Below are positions 6,977-14,796 of a stretch of DNA of 35,380 bases, piece after piece. Every line of letters starts with the position of its first letter. The stretch's first letter is position 1. The stretch comes from Isosphaeraceae bacterium (GTDB lineage: Bacteria; Planctomycetota; Planctomycetia; Isosphaerales; Isosphaeraceae), in the NCBI GenBank assembly GCA_021324445.1, contig JAJPJC010000314.1, forward strand, positions 1 through 35,380, read 5' to 3'. The notes below the pieces were generated by a model, which was not told the origin of the DNA, made no database searches, and saw only the letters and a list, made by a program, of their open reading frames with translations. The position numbers were made by a program, and so were the translations under genes.

Positions 6977-7201
6977 TACGCCGAAGGCGTTCCACATCCT
7001 AGCCCAGGGTCGCCGAAGGCGCACCCTGGGTCGCGATCAACACAGGCCCAGCGAACCCCAAGGGGGTTCCACCGAGTAGCCACATTGTGGAACCCCGTTG
7101 GGGTTCGGGAGAATTTCGGGGAACTGGGAATCCGCGGTCGCCCTGCCTTCCCAGGGTGCGCTGCGCGACCCTGGGCTTTGCTGTGCAACGCCTTCGGCGT
7201 A
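6977..7201. repeat. 225-bp composite element of six nested hairpin arms
   Basis: Fills most of the 377-nt gap between the GspK/PilX-like gene and the first DUF1559 gene. Arms are arranged A-B-C-C'-B'-A'. A (6977-6991, TACGCCGAAGGCGTT) is the exact reverse complement of A' (7187-7201). B (7003-7030) and B' (7150-7175) each have CCCAGGGT...ACCCTGGG ends with differing cores. C (7052-7072) pairs with C' (7087-7107) with one mismatch in 21. Every arm is also self-complementary, as in the elements at 2783 and 3930. No protein is supported within it; the open frames crossing it on both strands are by-products of its symmetry. Confidence 0.9.
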
Positions 7202-7276
7202 GCGAGCATCTCCCCGAGCGGGGCTTTGGAAGCAAACTCTGAGAATACTCGCGAGCTGTGGAGGAGGAGTCACGTC

Positions 7277-8200
7277 ATGCGAGGTATCGGTCCGGGTTCG
7301 GAAGATCGGCGGGGGTTCACGCTGATCGAGCTCCTGGTGGTGATCGCGATCATCGCCGTGCTGATCGCGTTGTTGCTGCCGGCGGTCCAGTCGGCGCGCG
7401 AGGCCGCGCGGCGCTCGCAGTGCGTCAACAACCTGATGCAACTGGCGGTCTCGTTGCAGAACTATGAATCCTCGCACGAGGTGTTTCCCCCCGGCGTCAT
7501 CAACAGTACCGGACCGGTCCTGGACCTGCCCAAGGGCTACCACTTCGGCTGGATCACCCAGGTGCTGCCCTACTGCGAGCAAAGGAACGTCTACAACCAC
7601 TTCAACTTCAAGGCGGGACTCTACGAGTCGCAGAACCTGACGACCCGGACGAGCCTGGTCCGGAGCTTCCTCTGCCCGTCCGATCCCGGGCCCAACCGCG
7701 CGACCAACAAGGTGGCGATGACGAACTACGTGGGCTGCCACAACGACGTTGAGGCGCCGATCGACGCCAAGAACCACGGCGTCTTCTTCCTCAACAGTGC
7801 GATCCGATACGAAGACATCCCGGACGGCTCGTCGCAGACGATCTTCCTGGGCGAGAAGCTCAACGACGGCCTGGGCGAGGGCTGGGCTTCGGGCACTCGC
7901 GCCAGCCTGCGGAACACCGGGACCGCCCCGAACAGCCGGTTCAATTCGCCGCTGGCTCCCGGGGCCGCCTCGGCGGCAATCGGCATTGACGAGGACGACG
8001 AGACGGCGGCTGCGCTCAAGGCCGCCCCACCCGGTACACCCGGCTTCGTGGGCGGCTTCGCCAGCCGGCACCCCGGCGGCGCCAATTTCGCCTTCGGCGA
8101 CGGCTCGGTCCGCTTCCTCAAGAACTCGATCAGTCCCGGCATCTTCAAGCTGCTGGGCAACCGTGCCGATGGCGAGATCCTCGACTCCGACAAATACTGA
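7277..8200 (+). CDS. DUF1559 prepilin-type protein
   Basis: A 307-residue member of the DUF1559 family, greatly expanded in planctomycetes. The N-terminal prepilin methylation signal is RRG-FTLIELLVVIAIIAVLIALLLPAV, with Glu at mature position 5, followed by the family hallmark QSAREAARRSQCVNNL. The C-terminal hallmark is HPGGANFAFGDGSVRFLKNSI, ending DGEILDSDKY. The start at 7277 was chosen because GAGGAGGAG lies 7 nt upstream; the frame stays open back to 6896 but that extension is the palindromic repeat. Presumed to be exported and anchored or assembled as a pseudopilin. Its place after a pseudopilin cluster suggests it uses that machinery, but this is inference. Confidence 0.93.
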   Translation: MRGIGPGSEDRRGFTLIELLVVIAIIAVLIALLLPAVQSAREAARRSQCVNNLMQLAVSLQNYESSHEVFPPGVINSTGPVLDLPKGYHFGWITQVLPYCEQRNVYNHFNFKAGLYESQNLTTRTSLVRSFLCPSDPGPNRATNKVAMTNYVGCHNDVEAPIDAKNHGVFFLNSAIRYEDIPDGSSQTIFLGEKLNDGLGEGWASGTRASLRNTGTAPNSRFNSPLAPGAASAAIGIDEDDETAAALKAAPPGTPGFVGGFASRHPGGANFAFGDGSVRFLKNSISPGIFKLLGNRADGEILDSDKY

Positions 8201-8212
8201 GGGAGCCCGCCC

Positions 8213-9109
8213 ATGCGACGACGTCCGGCCTTCACGATGATCGAGCTCCTGGTCGTGATCGCGATCATCGCCATCCTGATCGCCCTGCTGTTACCGGCGA
8301 TCCAGTCGTCTCGCGAGCTGGCGCGGCGCACCCAGTGCGCCAACAACCTGATGCAGATCGGCCTGGCCCTGGGCAACTACACGTCGACCCACCGGGTGCT
8401 GCCGCCGGGCTCTGTCGACTTCACGCGGCCGATTGTCAACCTGCCCCAGGGGTACCACCATAGCTGGGTCGTGCAGATCCTCCCGTTCCTCGAACAGCGG
8501 AACGTCTACAGGCGGTTCGATTTCCGGCGCGGAGTCTACGCCGCTGCCAACGACACGGCGCGCGGCACCAGGATCATGACCTTCCTCTGCCCCTCGAGCC
8601 CGATCGTAGGCCAGATGAGTTATGCCGGCTGCCATCACGACGTCGAAGCGCCGATCGACGTCGATAACCACGGGGTGCTCTACCTCAACAGCCATGTGGC
8701 GCACGACGACATCGCCGACGGGCTGGCCAACACGATCTTGGTCGGCGAGGCCCGCAACGGCGCGTCGCTGGGCTGGGCCTCCGGGACGCGGTCCACGCTC
8801 CGCAACACCGGGACGCGCATCAATGATCATGATCCCACATCTGCGAGTTCTCCCACCGGGAGGCCGATTACGAATCCGAACCCGTATTACCAGGACGACA
8901 ACCTGGCCACAGTCCAGAACCTGGTCGAGAACGGTGTCTTGCCGATCGGTTTCGTCGGGGGATTCTCGAGCTTCCATTCCTCCCAGGGCTGCAACTTCTT
9001 GTTCTGTGATGGGGCGGTCCACTTCCTGAAACAGTCGATCGACCAACATGTCTTCCGCCTCCTGGGCAACCGCGCCGATGGCGAGATCCTCGATGCCGAT
9101 GCATACTGA
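8213..9109 (+). CDS. DUF1559 prepilin-type protein, tandem paralogue
   Basis: A 298-residue DUF1559 protein, 12 nt after the previous stop. The prepilin signal is FTMIELLVVIAIIAILIALLLP with Glu at position 5, then QSSRELARRTQCANNLMQI. The C-terminus is FLFCDGAVHFLKQSI and ends NRADGEILDADAY, almost identical in pattern to its neighbour. Internal blocks (YHHSWVVQILPFLEQRNVY, DVEAPIDVDNHGVLYLNS) align with the paralogue, so this is a tandem duplication. GAGGGAG overlapping the upstream stop serves as ribosome-binding site. The FCDG segment introduces cysteines absent in the neighbour. Confidence 0.93.
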   Translation: MRRRPAFTMIELLVVIAIIAILIALLLPAIQSSRELARRTQCANNLMQIGLALGNYTSTHRVLPPGSVDFTRPIVNLPQGYHHSWVVQILPFLEQRNVYRRFDFRRGVYAAANDTARGTRIMTFLCPSSPIVGQMSYAGCHHDVEAPIDVDNHGVLYLNSHVAHDDIADGLANTILVGEARNGASLGWASGTRSTLRNTGTRINDHDPTSASSPTGRPITNPNPYYQDDNLATVQNLVENGVLPIGFVGGFSSFHSSQGCNFLFCDGAVHFLKQSIDQHVFRLLGNRADGEILDADAY

Positions 9110-9252
9110 AGCCCGCCGCGTCGTCGCGTGCCACGGCTTCCCTCTCGCACGGGCTCGCTCCATCGATTATGGTTGTGGGACGATGCGCCGAGCGCGGTCG
9201 CGACTCGCGGCGGCCCGGACCCGGAATTCCACGACTCTCGCCGAGGATCATC

Positions 9253-11838
9253 ATGTCGACTGGGAAGTGTGCCTTGGGCATCGCCTTGATCGCGATCGCG
9301 GGATTGCCGGCGTCCGTCGGGGCCGCCGGCCCTGACCCCAGCGCCGGCGCTTCACGGTACCGGCCGGACCCGGTCTCGGTTCAGCGCTCGGGACCCGGCT
9401 ATCGATACCCGCAAGCCGGCTGGGTCGTGCTCCATATCGAGGGAGATCCTTACGAGCGAGGCTACCAGCACGGGCACTTGATGGCGCCGGAGATCGCCGG
9501 GTTCATCCACGAGCTGGCGCGGTACCGCAGCCCGGAGGCTCCCGCCGACGCCTGGCGATACCTGCGGCTGGTGGCCAACGCGCTGTTCCTGCGGCGGTTC
9601 GACGTGGAATACCTCGAGGAGATGAAGGGGATCGCCGATGGGGCCGCGGCGGCCGGGGCCAGCTTCGACAACCGGCCGGTCGATTTCCTGGACGTCGTCA
9701 CGATCAACGCCGACGTCGAGACCAGCTTCCTCCAGGACGCCCTCGACGCCACGGCCACCGGGCTGGAAGGCCGCCGGTTCCGCGAGCCGCCCGATCAAGG
9801 TCCGGCCCGACCCCAGGAATCGCATTGCAGCGCCTTCGCGGCGACCGGTCCGGCCACCGTCGACGGCCAGGTCGTCATCGGCCACATCACGATGTGGAAC
9901 CTCTTCCACGCCTACCATTACAACGTCTGGCTCGACGTCAAGCCCAGCCGCGGCCATCGGGTGCTCATGCAGACCTTCCCGGGCAGCATTATGAGCGGCA
10001 TGGACTACTACCTGAATGACTGCGGCCTGGTCGTCTGCGAGACGACCCTCGCCCAGACCAAGTTCGATCCCGCCGGCCTCCCGATGGTCGACCGCATCCG
10101 CCGCGCCCTCCAGTATGGCGATTCGATCGAGGCAGCCGTCCGGATCCTCAAGCAGGGGAATAATGGCCTTTACACCAATGAATGGATCCTGGCCGACACC
10201 AAGACCAACGAGATCGCGATGTTCGAGATGGGTACGCACCAGAGCCGCCTCTGGCGGAGCAGCCGGAACGAGTGGTTCGGCGGCACGACCGGGTTCTACT
10301 GGGGCTGCAACAACGCCAAGGATCTCCAGGTCCGGCTCGAGACCGTGCCCTCGCCGGTCGGTCGGCCGGCCAACGTGGTGTTCCATCCGTCCGACCGCGA
10401 TCGGACCTGGCTGGAGCTGTTCGACCGGAAAAAACCGGGGATCGACGTCGAATTCGGCTTCCAGGCGTTCACGACCCCGCCCCTGGCGGCGTCGCACTCG
10501 CTCGACGCGAAATTCACCACGACCGCCATGGCGCGCGAGCTGACCACCTGGGCGAAGTTCGGCCCGCCGCTGGGCGCGACCTGGGAACCGACCGAAGCCG
10601 AGCGGCGGCGGTTCCCCGACATGCACCCGCTCGTCGGCAACGACTGGACTGTGCTCCGCGCCGAGCCGCCCGCGGCCAACGCGCCCGGGACGCCCAGGGC
10701 GGTCGACCTGGCGCGGGTCGGCGCGCGTCCCGGTTCGGGCCGCGGCCCTCATCCGGAGTCCGAACACGCAGCGGCCTGGCACGGCACGATCCTGCCGCAG
10801 ACGGACGCCGACATCTGGCTGGCCGCCGCGTTCGCCGATTACGAGCGCGTCGTGGCGGCAGAGAAGGCCATCAAGGCCCGCGCTCACGAGGGGCGGCTGG
10901 AAGCCCGCGACCGCGAGCGGATTGCGCTGCCGATGTTCGCCGCAGCCTCGCGCTACCTTACGGCGGTCGCCCGGCGCGGTGGGCGGGATCTGCCCCTGAG
11001 CGAGACCCGCGCCGATCTCCGCTCCGACGAGTGGTACGACATCGCCGCGGGCAAGGGCATGCTGGTCCTGGCCGAGCTGCGCGCGGTGATGGGCGACGGG
11101 CCGTTCGAGTCCTTCATGGATGAGTTCGGCCGCGCCCATGCCGGTCGTGCCGCCGAGACCGCGGCGTTCTTCCAGGCGGCCGAGAAGGCCCTCGGCAAGC
11201 CGCTGGCGCGCCTCGCGGAGGCCTGGCTCGGCGGTGATGCCCTGGCCAAGCTGGGAGCGGACGTCCGCGCCCGGCAGGCCTCGGGCCGTTTCTGGTCGGT
11301 CGATTCCTTCGAACGGCAGCTCGACAGGGCCGTGATCGTCTACGGGACCCTCGCCGAGTCCGACGTCCAGCGCGAGGCCGCCCTGATCCTGCAACGGAAG
11401 CTCGCCAGCCGCTGGGCCAACATCACGATCCCCGTGAAGGCCGACGGCGACGTCACCGAGAGCCTGCTGAAAGAATCCCACATCCTGCTGGTCGGCCGGC
11501 CGGCGACCAACCGGCTGACCGCCCGGCTGGCGGCAGCCCTGCCGGTCCACTTCGGCCCGGGATCGGTGGACGTGGCGGGTCAGACGTTCGCAGATCCCCA
11601 TTCGGCCGTCGTCGCGGCCGGGCCCAGCCCCATGGCCGCCGACCGCTCGGTCGTCGTCTTCGCCGGCCTCAGCGCCGAGGGGACCTGGGAGTGCATCCGG
11701 CAGGTCCCAGACCACGGTGGGACCGTTGCCGAGGTCTTGGTCATGGAGGCCGGAGCGCCGTTGCGCCGGCTCGCCGTCGCGCCGGAACCCAGCGCCGACC
11801 GTCGAGGCCGGCAAGACCATCAAGCGGCTCGGCCGTGA
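9253..11838 (+). CDS. Large secreted C45-type (acyl-transferase/phospholipase B-like) hydrolase
   Basis: An 861-residue protein. Signal peptide: MSTGKCALGIALIAIAGLPA, with likely cleavage near residue 25. Residues about 55-410 look like a C45/penicillin acyltransferase-type Ntn hydrolase: GDPYERGYQHGHLM at the start, then HC192SAFAATGPATVDGQVVIG with Cys192 as the predicted autoproteolytic nucleophile, and TNEWILADTKTNEIAMFE downstream. After a linker, about residues 590-670 resemble the C-terminal helical part of M1-type peptidases (GKGMLVLAELRAVMGDGPF). The last about 170 residues carry a HILLVGRPATNRL segment seen in accessory domains of other hydrolases. The fusion is more than twice the size of a plain C45 enzyme. 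GAGGA lies 5 nt before the ATG. Substrate unknown. Confidence 0.82.
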   Translation: MSTGKCALGIALIAIAGLPASVGAAGPDPSAGASRYRPDPVSVQRSGPGYRYPQAGWVVLHIEGDPYERGYQHGHLMAPEIAGFIHELARYRSPEAPADAWRYLRLVANALFLRRFDVEYLEEMKGIADGAAAAGASFDNRPVDFLDVVTINADVETSFLQDALDATATGLEGRRFREPPDQGPARPQESHCSAFAATGPATVDGQVVIGHITMWNLFHAYHYNVWLDVKPSRGHRVLMQTFPGSIMSGMDYYLNDCGLVVCETTLAQTKFDPAGLPMVDRIRRALQYGDSIEAAVRILKQGNNGLYTNEWILADTKTNEIAMFEMGTHQSRLWRSSRNEWFGGTTGFYWGCNNAKDLQVRLETVPSPVGRPANVVFHPSDRDRTWLELFDRKKPGIDVEFGFQAFTTPPLAASHSLDAKFTTTAMARELTTWAKFGPPLGATWEPTEAERRRFPDMHPLVGNDWTVLRAEPPAANAPGTPRAVDLARVGARPGSGRGPHPESEHAAAWHGTILPQTDADIWLAAAFADYERVVAAEKAIKARAHEGRLEARDRERIALPMFAAASRYLTAVARRGGRDLPLSETRADLRSDEWYDIAAGKGMLVLAELRAVMGDGPFESFMDEFGRAHAGRAAETAAFFQAAEKALGKPLARLAEAWLGGDALAKLGADVRARQASGRFWSVDSFERQLDRAVIVYGTLAESDVQREAALILQRKLASRWANITIPVKADGDVTESLLKESHILLVGRPATNRLTARLAAALPVHFGPGSVDVAGQTFADPHSAVVAAGPSPMAADRSVVVFAGLSAEGTWECIRQVPDHGGTVAEVLVMEAGAPLRRLAVAPEPSADRRGRQDHQAARP

Positions 11839-11845
11839 CGGGACC

Positions 11846-12307
11846 TTACCCGGGAACCTCACCGAGCTCGCGCTCGATGCGGAACCTCATCTGGCTCAGC
11901 TCGTCGCCCAGGTATTCGCCCTGGGGCCACGGCCAGTTCACCGGATCGTCATCGAAGCGCGGGATGATGTGCCAGTGGCAGTGGTCGATGGTCTGGCCGG
12001 CGGCGCGGCCGTTGTTGACGATCACGTTCAAGCCCGCGGCGCCGGTGGCGGCCTGGATGGCCCGGCAGAGCCGGGGCAGGAGCGAACCGGCATGACTCGC
12101 GAGCGAATCGGGCAGATCGCCCAGGTGGGCATAATGGGCCTTGGGCACGACCAGCGTGTGGCCGGGAATGACCGGATGGATGTCCAGGAAGGCCACGGCC
12201 TGGTCCGTCTCCAGCACTCGGGCTGACGGGATCTCGCCGAGGACGATCTTGCAGAAGATGCAGTGGGGGTCGTGGGATGGTTGAGTCACGGCGGTCGGCT
12301 CTCCCAT
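11846..12307 (-). CDS. HIT-family nucleotide hydrolase
   Basis: A 153-residue histidine triad protein (Hint/HinT branch), which hydrolyses nucleoside phosphoramidates or related nucleotides. The triad H109-C-H111-W-H113 is followed by IIPR. An N-terminal CIFC (C16, C19) with a later His fits the zinc site of this branch. The core HPVIPGHTLVVPKAHYAHLGDL is typical. It is the last gene of the minus-strand ribosomal cluster, 45 nt after rplQ. Its stop lies 7 nt from the stop of the convergent C45-type gene with no visible terminator between them, so read-through antisense transcription is possible. Confidence 0.93.
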   Translation of the reverse strand: MGEPTAVTQPSHDPHCIFCKIVLGEIPSARVLETDQAVAFLDIHPVIPGHTLVVPKAHYAHLGDLPDSLASHAGSLLPRLCRAIQAATGAAGLNVIVNNGRAAGQTIDHCHWHIIPRFDDDPVNWPWPQGEYLGDELSQMRFRIERELGEVPG

Positions 12308-12352
12308 CGCGAGGTCAGGGGGTCAAGGACTGGAGTATCCCCAGGCGCCCAA

Positions 12353-12772
12353 CTACGAGCGGCGGCCCGAACTCACCACCGCCGGCCGGGTCGGTGCCTT
12401 GAGCGTCTCGGACTCGCCTAACAGCGCGATCACAGCCATCGGGGCGGCGTCCCCCTGCCGGACCTTGGCCAGCTTGTAGATCCGCGTATAGCCGCCCGGT
12501 CGGCCCTGGTATCGCGGCCCGATCTCGTGGAACAGCTTGAAGGTCACATCCCGGCTGGTCAGGACCGCCAGGCATCGGCGGAAGTGGTCGAGGTTCCAGC
12601 CGTCCTTGGCCAGGGTGATCAGCTTCTCCGTGAACGGCTGGACCTCCTTGGCCTTGGCCAAGGTCGTTCGGATCTTGCCGTGCTGCAACAGGGCCGTGGC
12701 CAGGTTGCGCAGGAGCATCCGGCGATGGGAGGGTGACCGTTTGAATTTCCGGCCAGCTTTTTGGTGGCGCAT
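12353..12772 (-). CDS. rplQ: 50S ribosomal protein L17
   Basis: A 139-residue L17. The N-terminus MRHQKAGRKFKRSPSHRRML is the family signature, followed by LLRNLATALLQHGKIRTTLAKAKEV and a C-terminal GGYTRIYKLAKVRQGDAAPMA block. It is slightly longer than the E. coli protein (127). It follows rpoA as in most bacteria, but with an 88-nt spacer that holds an inverted repeat. The Shine-Dalgarno is not evident (CCCC-rich leader), so translation may depend on upstream coupling or an unstructured start. Confidence 0.97.
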   Translation of the reverse strand: MRHQKAGRKFKRSPSHRRMLLRNLATALLQHGKIRTTLAKAKEVQPFTEKLITLAKDGWNLDHFRRCLAVLTSRDVTFKLFHEIGPRYQGRPGGYTRIYKLAKVRQGDAAPMAVIALLGESETLKAPTRPAVVSSGRRS

Positions 12773-12788
12773 GGGGGGAATCGGGGTC

Positions 12789-12862
12789 AGTGGTCAGTGG
12801 TCAGTCAGAACAGAGAAGAACGGTCCGGTCTGGGTCTGGGTCTTTACTGACCACTGACCACT
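12789..12862. repeat. AGTGGTC heptamer inverted repeat between rpoA and rplQ
   Basis: A 17-nt sequence made of AGTGGTC units (12789-12805) is repeated as a perfect reverse complement (12846-12862) around a 40-nt loop. The right arm includes the TAG stop codon of rpoA, so the element touches the coding region. In the rpoA-rplQ transcript it would form a 17-bp stem directly after rpoA. Confidence 0.85.
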
Positions 12863-13856
12863 AGGGTTTGATCGGAACATTCATACCCAGGTCCAAACCA
12901 ATCTCGTGCAGCTTGGCGCGGACCTCCTTGAGGGTGGTCTCGCCGAAGTTGCGGACGTTCAAGAGCTGCTCCTCGCTGCGGCTGACCAGGTGCCGGACCG
13001 TGGTGATGCCTTCGCTTTCCAGGCAGTTGGTCGCGCGGACGGACAGCTCAAGCTCGGCCAGGCTCATTTCGAGCTTGCGTTCCAGTTCGGCGTCGATCGG
13101 CATGTGCTGGAGGCCGTCGCCGGCGAGGGCCTCGGCGGGGAGGCCGGGGCCGGGCTCGTTATACTGGACGAACGGGTTGAGGTGCTTGCGGAGGATCTTG
13201 GCGGCTTCGACCAGGGCCATCTCGGGGCCGAGCACGCCGGTCGTCCAGATCCGCAGAATCAGCTTGTCGTAGTTGGTCCGCTGGCCGACGCGCGTGTTCT
13301 CCACGTGGTACTCGACCCGATGGACCGGACTGAAGCTGGCGTCGATCGGGATCACGCCGATCTCCAGGTCATCGGTGTGCCCCTCGGCCGCGGTGCGGTA
13401 GCCCCGCCCGTTCTCGACGTTCATCTCCATGTGGAACGGCACGTCATCGGTCAGGGTGCAGAGGATGTGGTCGGGATTGATGATCTCGACCGACTCGTCG
13501 TGGAGGATGTCGGCGGCGGTGACCACGCCCCGGCGGTCGCGGTCGATCCGCAGGGTCTTGTTCGCCTCGGAATGGTTCTTGACGACCAGCAGCTTGACGT
13601 TCAGCACCAGGTCGGTGATGTCGTCCACCATGCCGGTGATCGAGGAGAACTCGTGCTGGACCCCCAGGATCTTGATCCGCGTGATGGCGCTGCCTTCGAG
13701 GCTCGAGAGCAGGATCCGCCGCAGGCTATTGCCCACGGTGTGGCCGAAGCCGCGCTCGAAGGGCTCGACGTGGAACTCGCCGAAGGTGTCGGTCAGAGTC
13801 TCGCGGTTGCAGATCACCCGGCTGGGCAGTTCGAGGCCACGCCAACGAATACGCAT
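12861..13856 (-). CDS. rpoA: DNA-directed RNA polymerase subunit alpha
   Basis: A 331-residue alpha subunit, the normal length. The N-terminal dimerisation domain has FHVEPFERGFGHTVGNSLRR and ILLSSLEGSAITRIKILGV. The C-terminal domain (about 262-325) has LELSVRATNCLESEGI and VRNFGETTLKEVRAKLHEIG, the DNA- and activator-contact region. The start at 13856 (MRIRWRGLELPSRV) was chosen over an upstream in-frame GTG/ATG because GGGGAAA precedes it and family N-termini begin here. The stop codon lies within a repeat. Neighbours rpsD and rplQ give standard alpha-operon order. Confidence 0.97.
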   Translation of the reverse strand: MRIRWRGLELPSRVICNRETLTDTFGEFHVEPFERGFGHTVGNSLRRILLSSLEGSAITRIKILGVQHEFSSITGMVDDITDLVLNVKLLVVKNHSEANKTLRIDRDRRGVVTAADILHDESVEIINPDHILCTLTDDVPFHMEMNVENGRGYRTAAEGHTDDLEIGVIPIDASFSPVHRVEYHVENTRVGQRTNYDKLILRIWTTGVLGPEMALVEAAKILRKHLNPFVQYNEPGPGLPAEALAGDGLQHMPIDAELERKLEMSLAELELSVRATNCLESEGITTVRHLVSRSEEQLLNVRNFGETTLKEVRAKLHEIGLDLGMNVPIKP

Positions 13857-13871
13857 CGCAATTTCCCCATC

Positions 13872-13892
13872 AGTGGCAAGTGGCAAGTGGCA
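13872..13892. repeat. Three tandem AGTGGCA heptamers in rpoA leader
   Basis: AGTGGCA is repeated three times head to tail, followed by AATGAAGA, 15 nt upstream of the rpoA start codon. Same period and similar sequence to the AGTGGTC units at 12789-12862. In the transcript it reads as a TGCCACT array just before the ribosome-binding site. Confidence 0.8.
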
Positions 13893-13983
13893 AATGAAGA
13901 CCCTGCGACGCCCGAGCATCTCAGCGACGGTCAGGACGGTTTCGATCCCGCAGGCGCGGCAACGGGTGTTGTCGCCGTCGCTC

Positions 13984-14613
13984 TCAGCGGCTGAGCAACT
14001 CGATGATCAACTGGGGTGTCACGGGCATGCCGACATCCTGGGCCGTCGGCATGCGGGAGACGCGCCCCTCGGGCGGGTCGGTGCTGATCCGGTCCAGCCA
14101 CTCGGGGACCGGCGGGGCACCCTCGGCGGCCAGGTTCTCGGCGGCCAGCTTGCGGGAGTGTTCGCGGTTCTTGACCTGGATCTGGTCGCCCGGGCGGACC
14201 AGGTAGCTGGGGATATCCAGCTTGCGACCGTTGACCAGGATGTGCCCGTGCGTGATCATCTGCCGGGCCTGGGGGCGGCTGGTCGCGAAGCCCAGCCGGG
14301 TGATCACGTTGTCCAGCCGCCGCTCCAGGAGCGACATCAGGGCATCGCCGGTATTCCCCGGCCGGCGGGCCGCCTCCTGGTAGTACTTGCGGAACTGCCG
14401 TTCGAAGATCCCGTAATACCGCTTGACCTTCTGCTTCTCCCGCAGCCGGACGGCGTATTCGCTCGCCTTGCCGCGGCGGAATTGATGCATGCCCGGTACG
14501 CCGTCGCGACGGTCCACGGCGCACTTGGGGGTGTCGCACCGGGTCCCTTTCAGGAAGAGCTTCGTCCCCTCGCGGCGGCACAATCGGCAAACCGGTCCAA
14601 TATGACGTCCCAT
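13984..14613 (-). CDS. rpsD: 30S ribosomal protein S4
   Basis: A 209-residue S4, a primary 16S-binding protein that organises the 5' domain. Zinc-type N-terminus with C9-x2-C12 and C26-x4-C31 (CRLCRREG ... CDTPKC). The S4 RNA-binding domain carries LERRLDNVITRLGFATSRPQARQMITHGHILVNG. The C-terminus ends LIIELLSR as in most S4 proteins. S4 autoregulates the alpha operon in E. coli; whether it does so here is unknown. It is separated from rpsK by a 183-nt spacer with an inverted repeat. Confidence 0.97.
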   Translation of the reverse strand: MGRHIGPVCRLCRREGTKLFLKGTRCDTPKCAVDRRDGVPGMHQFRRGKASEYAVRLREKQKVKRYYGIFERQFRKYYQEAARRPGNTGDALMSLLERRLDNVITRLGFATSRPQARQMITHGHILVNGRKLDIPSYLVRPGDQIQVKNREHSRKLAAENLAAEGAPPVPEWLDRISTDPPEGRVSRMPTAQDVGMPVTPQLIIELLSR

Positions 14614-14696
14614 GGCGAATCAGCAGCCCTCGGTCCTGTGAATCAATCGTGAGTCCTGGTGCCGGCAATTGAATCGGCAGCTACCGGAAAAGTCGC

Positions 14697-14761
14697 CGGA
14701 CGGAGCCGGTACCTACAGAGACCGGACGGGAGCGTCTTCTTGTAGGAGGCGGCCCCGTCCG
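14697..14761. repeat. Inverted repeat in rpsK-rpsD spacer
   Basis: Arms at 14697-14717 (CGGACGGAGCCGGTACCTAC..) and 14741-14761 are reverse complements with four mismatches in 21, around a 23-nt loop that itself contains ACCGGACGGG. The left arm shares CGGAGCCGG..CCTACA with the element at 5861-5901. The T-rich run at 14764-14780 is on the plus strand and so is not a terminator for the minus-strand operon. Confidence 0.75.
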
Positions 14762-14796
14762 CCGTTTTTCTTTCTTTCCCCATTGCATGGAATTCT

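Noticed and set aside
6976..7235. Minus-strand small ORFs in the composite repeat
   Set aside because: They are translations of palindromic arms (NPLGV/TPTGF-like repeats), a known kind of spurious hypothetical protein.
6896..7276. N-terminal extension of the first DUF1559 protein, with an ATGA overlap to the upstream gene
   Set aside because: The extension is entirely spacer and palindromic repeat, and GAGGAGGAG sits 7 nt before the internal ATG at 7277 where the prepilin leader begins.
9352..11862. 836-codon open frame antisense to the C45-type hydrolase
   Set aside because: Shadow of a high-GC gene: Arg/Gly/Pro/Gln-rich, no family motif, no ribosome-binding site, and the opposite strand encodes a coherent enzyme.
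12785..12862. Short direct repeats as a CRISPR array
   Set aside because: Units are 7 nt with no spacers and are inverted; no cas genes are present.
12906..14652. Long plus-strand frames across rpoA and rpsD
   Set aside because: Antisense shadows of conserved housekeeping genes.
14764..14780. Hairpin followed by a T-rich run as an intrinsic terminator
   Set aside because: The T-rich run is on the plus strand, but the flanking genes are transcribed from the minus strand.
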